A program made the translations under genes and the position numbers. Below, in pieces: positions 59,852 to 64,000 of a DNA stretch of 64,000 bases. The stretch is from Streptomyces ambofaciens ATCC 23877 (GTDB lineage: Bacteria; Actinomycetota; Actinomycetes; Streptomycetales; Streptomycetaceae), in assembly GCF_001267885.1 (NCBI RefSeq), contig NZ_CP012382.1:7303001-7367000 (forward strand), in the 5' to 3' direction. Below the pieces are notes generated by a model. It saw only the letters and a program-made list of their open reading frames with translations, was not told the DNA's origin and made no database searches. Position 1 is the first letter of the stretch; the number at the start of each line of letters is the position of its first letter.

Positions 59852-60394
59852 TCACTGTCTCAGGTCTGTGGCATCCGTTGCTGGGCGGCCCAGCGTTCGT
59901 TGCATCAACAAGGTGTCGATCCAGCGGTCATGCTTGTAGCCGACGGTGGCCAGCCGGCCTACGTCGGTGAAGCCATAACGGCGGTGCAGCGCGACGGAGG
60001 CGTCGGTGTCAGCGTCGGCGATGACGGCGATCATCTGCCGTACGTGAGTCCGAGCACAGGCGTCCAGCAAGGCGTCCAGCAGTGCTCCGCCCAGACCTCG
60101 GCCTGTCCGGCCGGGGGCGAGGTAGATCGAGTTCTCGACAGTGTGCCGGTAGGCGGGCTTGGGACGCCAAGGGGCCGCGTACGCATAGCCCACGACGTCG
60201 CCGGACAGTTCGGCGACCAGGAACGGCAGGTTCTGGGCGGCGAGGTCGTCGAGACGCTGGCGCCAGGCGGCCACCGGTGGAGGGGTCTCCTCGAAGGTGA
60301 TCACGGTGTGGCAGACGTAGTGCGTGAAGATCTCGGCCACGGCGTTCAGGTCGGCCGGGACCGCCGGGCGGATCACTGACTGAATGGCTGTCAC
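59852..60394 (-). CDS. GNAT acetyltransferase, phosphinothricin-acetyltransferase-like
   Basis: 180 aa from GTG 60394; an open frame continues to 60466 but homology starts at AIQSVIRPAVPADLNAVAEI. GNAT core with AELSGDVVGYAYAAPWRPKPAY, ENSIYLAPGRTGRGLGGALL (acetyl-CoA loop) and HRRYGFTDVGRLATVGYKHD. This close match to the PAT/bar family implies acetylation of an amino-acid-like toxin or herbicide such as phosphinothricin/methionine sulfoximine. Resistance-type cargo of the island. Confidence 0.87.
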   Translation of the reverse strand: MTAIQSVIRPAVPADLNAVAEIFTHYVCHTVITFEETPPPVAAWRQRLDDLAAQNLPFLVAELSGDVVGYAYAAPWRPKPAYRHTVENSIYLAPGRTGRGLGGALLDALLDACARTHVRQMIAVIADADTDASVALHRRYGFTDVGRLATVGYKHDRWIDTLLMQRTLGRPATDATDLRQ

Positions 60395-60504
60395 ACCGGG
60401 GAGTGTAGGACGTGCTGACTTCGCCCGCCTGAAGCAGTTCCCTGCGATCGCCACGAAGTTCGACAAGCTCGCCGACCGCTACCCCCGCCGGACTCGTCCT
60501 GGCC

Positions 60505-60999
60505 TCATTGGCCGTGTGGCTCCGCGAACCGGCTGGCTGCTCTTTTGTCACGCACAGCCAAGGCCGGCTCGCGCACCATGAACACGTCCACCGGTTCCTC
60601 GGTCTCAAGTGTGAATCCGTGCCGCTCATAAAGCCGCTGGGCCGGACTGCCTTGCAACACGTTCAGCCGAACCCGGGTGCCATCGCGGTCACACCGCTCC
60701 AGCAACTCACGCAGCACAGCGGTACCGATGCCACTGCCCTGCAGGTGCGGAGCCAGGTAAAAGTGCTCCAACCAGTGGGCGTCCTCGGCAGGCCGCAGCG
60801 ACACACAGCCAGCGAACAGACCACCCACGTCGATCACCCAAGTGTGCGCCGGCTTGAACCCCTCCCGCAGCCGCTGCCGTACTCGCTGCTCGTCGTACCG
60901 CCCCACCCGCTCCAGATCTGTCCGCAGCACCACGGCCCGCAGCTCGGCCACCGGCTCGACGTCCGCCATCGAAGCCAGCCGCATCACCCAGTCCCCCAT
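60505..60999 (-). CDS. GNAT-family N-acetyltransferase
   Basis: 164 aa from ATG 60999. SLRPAEDAHWLEHFYLAPHLQGSGIGTAVL with the QGSGIG acetyl-CoA loop, and RLYERHGFTLETEEPVDVFM C-terminal strand: a complete small GNAT domain. Substrate unknown. 111 nt upstream of the PAT-like gene in the same direction, so they may form an operon. Confidence 0.87.
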   Translation of the reverse strand: MGDWVMRLASMADVEPVAELRAVVLRTDLERVGRYDEQRVRQRLREGFKPAHTWVIDVGGLFAGCVSLRPAEDAHWLEHFYLAPHLQGSGIGTAVLRELLERCDRDGTRVRLNVLQGSPAQRLYERHGFTLETEEPVDVFMVREPALAVRDKRAASRFAEPHGQ

Positions 61000-61070
61000 G
61001 ATCGCCAGGCTACCGCGCCAAGCGCAGGTGGCGAGGAGTGTCTGGAGCTTGCCGACAACTTGGTAGAGGC

Positions 61071-61812
61071 TCAGGCCTGCGCCGTGTCTCTTGGGTGACT
61101 GGCCAGTCGTTGCAGGGTGCACAAGGCGTGGGCGACGGAGACGAGGGTGACGTGGTGGTGCCAGCCGGCCCAGGTGCGGCCCTCGAAGTGGGCCAGGCCC
61201 AGGCCCTGTTTCATCTCGCGGCGATGCGCCAGCGGAGCTTGGCCAGCCGCACCAGGGTGGCCAGCGGCATACCGGAGGGCAGGTCCGACAGCCAGAACTG
61301 AACCGGTTCCGGCTCGGTGGTCGGCTATTCGGCCAGCAGCCACCGCTCGGGCAGCTCCGGATCGTCGACGGCCTTGCGGACACCGCGTCCGGCCGGGCGG
61401 ATGCGCAGGGCGACGAATCGCGAGTACATGCGCTTGAAGCCACTGCGCCCCTTGCCCGGCCGGGATCCTTCCCGCCAGGACACCGGCCGGGCCGCCGTCC
61501 GGCCGGCCGCGATGACCAGGTCCTTCACGGTCCGCGCAGGCTCGGGGTACTGCGTCTTCGGCGGGCGCCCGGTGCCCGCACAGACCGGTTGGACGGGCCG
61601 GGCATCGGCCGGAATGCGCGGTGTGACGGCCGGAGACACCGACCTGGCAGTCGGTGACCTTGCCCGCGGTGCCGGTGTACTGCCGGGCCACGCATGCCGA
61701 GGCGTCTCCATCCGTCAGGAACCCGGTGTCGTCGACGATCAGCGCTTCCGGGCCGATCGCCTCGTGCATCCGCCAGGTCAGCCGGGCCCGCACATGCGCC
61801 GCATCCCAAGGG
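61071..61812 (-). pseudogene. IS701-family transposase remnant (right island border)
   Basis: Minus-strand pieces in order: HVRARLTWRMHEAIGPEALI then VDDTGFLTDGDASACVARQY (first DDE Asp region), VTDCQVGVS; a jump into SPAVTPRIPADARPVQ; KDLVIAAGRTAARPVSWREG; RFVALRIRPAGRGVRK; and in a shifted frame MKQGLGLAHFEGRTWAGWHH, the C terminus. The middle of the catalytic domain is deleted at the same point as in the left fragment and there are at least two frameshifts. It lies directly after the stop of the Gfo/Idh gene. Confidence 0.8.
61450..61644 (-). repeat. Long inverted repeat, right copy
   Basis: 195 bp, the inverted partner of 54683-54877. Flanking transposase sequence differs between the two copies: the left keeps the N terminus, the right keeps the first catalytic block and the C terminus. 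Confidence 0.85.
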
Positions 61813-61823
61813 ATGACCGAGCC

Positions 61824-62708
61824 CTACCAGCGCCCGTTCAGCAGGGTCTCCGCCTCGGCGAGGACCTCGGTGACCCGCAGACCGAACGAGGCGTCGCACG
61901 GGTGCGGCTGCCCGCCCCCGGCGGAGGCGAGGAGCGCGTCCGCGGCCCGCATCAGAGCGGGCACCGGACCCTCCGCGCTCTCCGGGAGGAGTGTCACGCC
62001 GGCCCGGCCGCGCAGCTCCACCGCCGCGCCCGCCGCGGCGGGCGGCGCCGACAGGCTGAGCGTGAGCGAACTGGACGCGCCACCGGCGTGGTCGAGGACC
62101 AGGTGAACGGTGTCCCCGGGCCCCGGCACGGCGGCCGTGACGCGCGTGGCGTCCCCGAGGACCGGCAGCAGCACGGACAGCGCGTGCGGCCCCACGTCCC
62201 ACAGGGCGCCCTTCTCCCGCCGCCACGGTGAGTCGGCGAACGGGCTGTCGCCGGTGAACACCGCGCCGAGCCACTGCGCCCGCGCCGTGAACCACCCGTC
62301 CACCGCGGCCTGTTCGGTGATCCACGCCTCGGTCTCGGGCTGGAACCGGGCAGTGAAGAAGACGACCGAGGCGACGCCGCTCGCCCGTACCGCCTCGACC
62401 ACCGACCGCCCCTGCGCCACCGTCGCGGCGAGCGGCTTGTCGAGCAGCAGATGGCGCCCGGCCCGCGCCGCCCGCACCGCCGACTCCGCCTGCACCGCCG
62501 GAGGCAGCGCGATCGCGACGGCCTCCACGTCGGCGAGCAGGGCGTCGACGTCGGCGTAGGCGCGTGTGCCGTGCCGGGCCGCCAACTCCTCGGCGGCGGA
62601 CGCGCGGCGGCCCCACACCCCCACGAACTCCAGGCCGTCGTGCCGGCGCAGGGCGGGGGCGTGCGCCATGTCCGCCCAGGGGCCGGTGCCGAGCAGTCCG
62701 ATACGCAT
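61824..62708 (-). CDS. Gfo/Idh/MocA-family oxidoreductase
   Basis: 294 aa from ATG 62708 (GAGAGG upstream). Rossmann [20 protein letters not shown], family motif [17 protein letters not shown] (catalytic-region EKP variant with Asp), and C-terminal domain with [19 protein letters not shown](P)-dependent dehydrogenase acting on a sugar, inositol or bilin-like substrate; unresolved. It lies just outside the island and looks intact. Confidence 0.88.
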   Translation of the reverse strand: MRIGLLGTGPWADMAHAPALRRHDGLEFVGVWGRRASAAEELAARHGTRAYADVDALLADVEAVAIALPPAVQAESAVRAARAGRHLLLDKPLAATVAQGRSVVEAVRASGVASVVFFTARFQPETEAWITEQAAVDGWFTARAQWLGAVFTGDSPFADSPWRREKGALWDVGPHALSVLLPVLGDATRVTAAVPGPGDTVHLVLDHAGGASSSLTLSLSAPPAAAGAAVELRGRAGVTLLPESAEGPVPALMRAADALLASAGGGQPHPCDASFGLRVTEVLAEAETLLNGRW

Positions 62709-63124
62709 GCGTCGCCTCTCCACGGTGCCGGACCCGACTCCGGGACCGGCCGTTCCTCCCGGACGGCCGGCGTACGCCACACCGGCCGTCGCCGAGCGTG
62801 TCACACCGGCCGGGCGCTCGTCGTCCCCCTGCACAGGGAGTCGCCTGGGCGAAGCGTCCTGCCCGCCAGGGTGGCCCGGGCCGACCACGGTCGGTCCACG
62901 TACTCCCCGTACGGGTGTTTCCGCAGGCCACGGCCCTGGCCGGCGTCGACGGCCAGACCACTGGTGATTCTGCCGATCCCGCCGGCCGCCCCGCCCGCCG
63001 ACAGTGGCACCGCCAGCTCACCGGCGAGGCCCTCCGGCGGATGCTCCGGGACGCGACCCCACGTGTCCCGGACGTGTGCGACCACCGGGCGGTTCCCTCG
63101 CCACGACCGAGAGGACGACCCCTC
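62709..63124. other. Intergenic region before the polyester hydrolase
   Basis: About 415 nt. The hydrolase frame is open leftwards well beyond its start (for example GTG 62915, then [14 protein letters not shown]), but this has no signal sequence or recognised homology. GAGAGGA at 63110-63116 fixes GTG 63125 as the start. Nothing else supportable. Confidence 0.4.
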
Positions 63125-64000
63125 GTGCAGCAGAACCCCCACACCCACGCCGCGCGTCCGGCATGGCGCGGAACGCGGCGGCGGATGGCCGGCATCACGG
63201 CGGCGGTCGCGGCCGTCGTCGGGCTCAGCACCCTCACCAGCCCGGGCGCCCAGGCCGCCGACAACCCCTACGAGCGGGGCCCGGCACCGTCCCAGTCCAG
63301 CATCGAGGCCCTGCGCGGCCCGTACTCCGTGGCGGACACCAGCGTCTCCTCGCTCGCGGTCACCGGCTTCGGCGGCGGCACGATCTACTACCCGACCGAC
63401 ACCAGCGACGGCACGTTCGGCGCCGTGGCCGTCGCGCCCGGCTTCACCGCGTACCAGTCCTCCATGTCCTGGCTCGGTCCGCGGCTGGCCTCGCAGGGCT
63501 TCGTCGTCTTCACCATCGACACCAACACCACGCTGGACCAGCCCGACTCCCGCGGCCGGCAGCTCCTGGCGGCCCTGGACTACCTCACCGAGCGCAGTTC
63601 CGTCCGGGCACGGATCGACAGCAGCCGGCTCGGCGTCATGGGCCACTCGATGGGCGGAGGCGGCTCCCTGGAGGCCGCGAAGTCCCGCCCCTCCCTCCAG
63701 GCCGCGATCCCCCTGACCCCCTGGAACACCGACAAGAGCTGGCCCGAGGTCAGCACCCCGACGCTGATCGTGGGGGCGGACGGCGACACGGTCGCCCCGG
63801 TCGCCTCCCACGCCGAGCCGTTCTACTCCAGCCTGCCGTCCAGGACGGACCGGGCGTACCTGGAGCTGAACAGCGCCACCCACTTCTCGCCGAACACGTC
63901 GAACACGACGATCGCGAAGTACAGCATCTCCTGGCTCAAGCGGTTCATCGACAACGACACCCGCTACGAGCAGTTCCTGTGCCCGCTGCCGAGGGCGAGC
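63125..64000 (+). CDS. Secreted cutinase/PET-hydrolase-like lipase, 3' cut by window end
   Basis: 292 codons visible from GTG 63125 (GAGAGGA 8 nt upstream); the family would end within ~10-15 residues. Signal peptide ~1-45 ([20 protein letters not shown]... AQA). alpha/beta hydrolase with triad Ser175 (GHSMGGG), Asp221 (GADGDTVAP) and His253 (ATHFSPN); oxyanion/aromatic clamp PGFTAYQSS, plus Trp200 in [10 protein letters not shown]. These match actinobacterial cutinases/PET-degrading esterases. The final Cys pair is partly outside the window. By position it recalls the S. coelicolor lipase SCO0713. Confidence 0.92.
   Translation, partial: MQQNPHTHAARPAWRGTRRRMAGITAAVAAVVGLSTLTSPGAQAADNPYERGPAPSQSSIEALRGPYSVADTSVSSLAVTGFGGGTIYYPTDTSDGTFGAVAVAPGFTAYQSSMSWLGPRLASQGFVVFTIDTNTTLDQPDSRGRQLLAALDYLTERSSVRARIDSSRLGVMGHSMGGGGSLEAAKSRPSLQAAIPLTPWNTDKSWPEVSTPTLIVGADGDTVAPVASHAEPFYSSLPSRTDRAYLELNSATHFSPNTSNTTIAKYSISWLKRFIDNDTRYEQFLCPLPRAS

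Noticed and set aside
62915..63124. Longer polyester hydrolase or separate small gene
   Set aside because: Frame is open but lacks signal peptide and ribosome-binding site; GTG 63125 with GAGAGGA gives a normal secreted precursor.
1..64000. tRNA or rRNA genes
   Set aside because: No cloverleaf-like T-arm GGTTCGAATCC context or rRNA core sequence was seen on either strand.

Overview
The window is high-GC actinobacterial DNA from a Streptomyces. Evidence: strong G/C bias at third codon positions, many GTG/TTG starts, mycothiol and F420 enzymes, a Streptomyces subtilisin-inhibitor gene, streptogrisin-like proteases and several SpoIIE-type PP2C phosphatases. From memory (not searched), the order endoglucanase - STI inhibitor - NHLM transporter - SalO-like protease - ... 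- cutinase/lipase recalls the left arm of the S. coelicolor/S. lividans chromosome. No rRNA, tRNA or CRISPR was found.

Layout. 1-6.7 kb: the end of a secreted GH9 cellulase, a small RHH/Doc-like pair, a sigma-like/zinc-finger/ricin membrane protein, a lactate-oxidase-type flavoenzyme and an STI protease inhibitor. 6.7-10 kb: a minus-strand group with a CDGSH protein, methyltransferase, diiron-type oxidase, a 59-aa protein and a Ppx/GppA protein. 10.1-18.5 kb: the most interesting block, an NHLM-type export cassette (two large ABC proteins, one with a C39 leader peptidase, plus an HlyD-like adaptor) led by a 71-aa double-glycine precursor peptide whose core has no cysteine. A terminator and a 24-bp repeat array separate peptide from exporter, and a secreted S1 protease is divergent to the peptide. 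18.5-24.4 kb: two divergent multidomain PP2C phosphatases separated by tandem repeats, with another repeat array at 18.7 kb. 24.5-44 kb: stand-alone housekeeping and accessory genes (dTDP-glucose dehydratase, isochorismatase/MarR, formaldehyde detoxification pair, SDRs, L,D-transpeptidase, DMT transporter, a membrane-anchored S1 protease, MalY-type lyase, TetR with repeated operators, RpiR regulator, FhaA_N protein). 44-54.4 kb: a sugar cassette (kinase, beta-phosphoglucomutase, GH65 phosphorylase), a GT-C membrane protein, DUF5709, another PP2C and a GH64 beta-1,3-glucanase under a LacI-type palindrome.

54.5-61.8 kb is an accessory island bounded by two inverted, decayed pieces of an IS701-family transposase sharing about 195 bp. 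Inside are broken genes (SDR, DUF4267 and alpha/beta-hydrolase fragments) and intact cargo: a GT1 glycosyltransferase translated with a TipA-like MerR regulator, membrane proteins and two GNAT acetyltransferases. After it the arm resumes with a Gfo/Idh/MocA oxidoreductase and a cutinase-like polyester hydrolase cut by the window end.

Biologically the window is a secretion and environment-facing arm: polymer hydrolases, proteases and their inhibitor, a dedicated peptide exporter, and many small one-component regulators whose operators are visible as palindromes.
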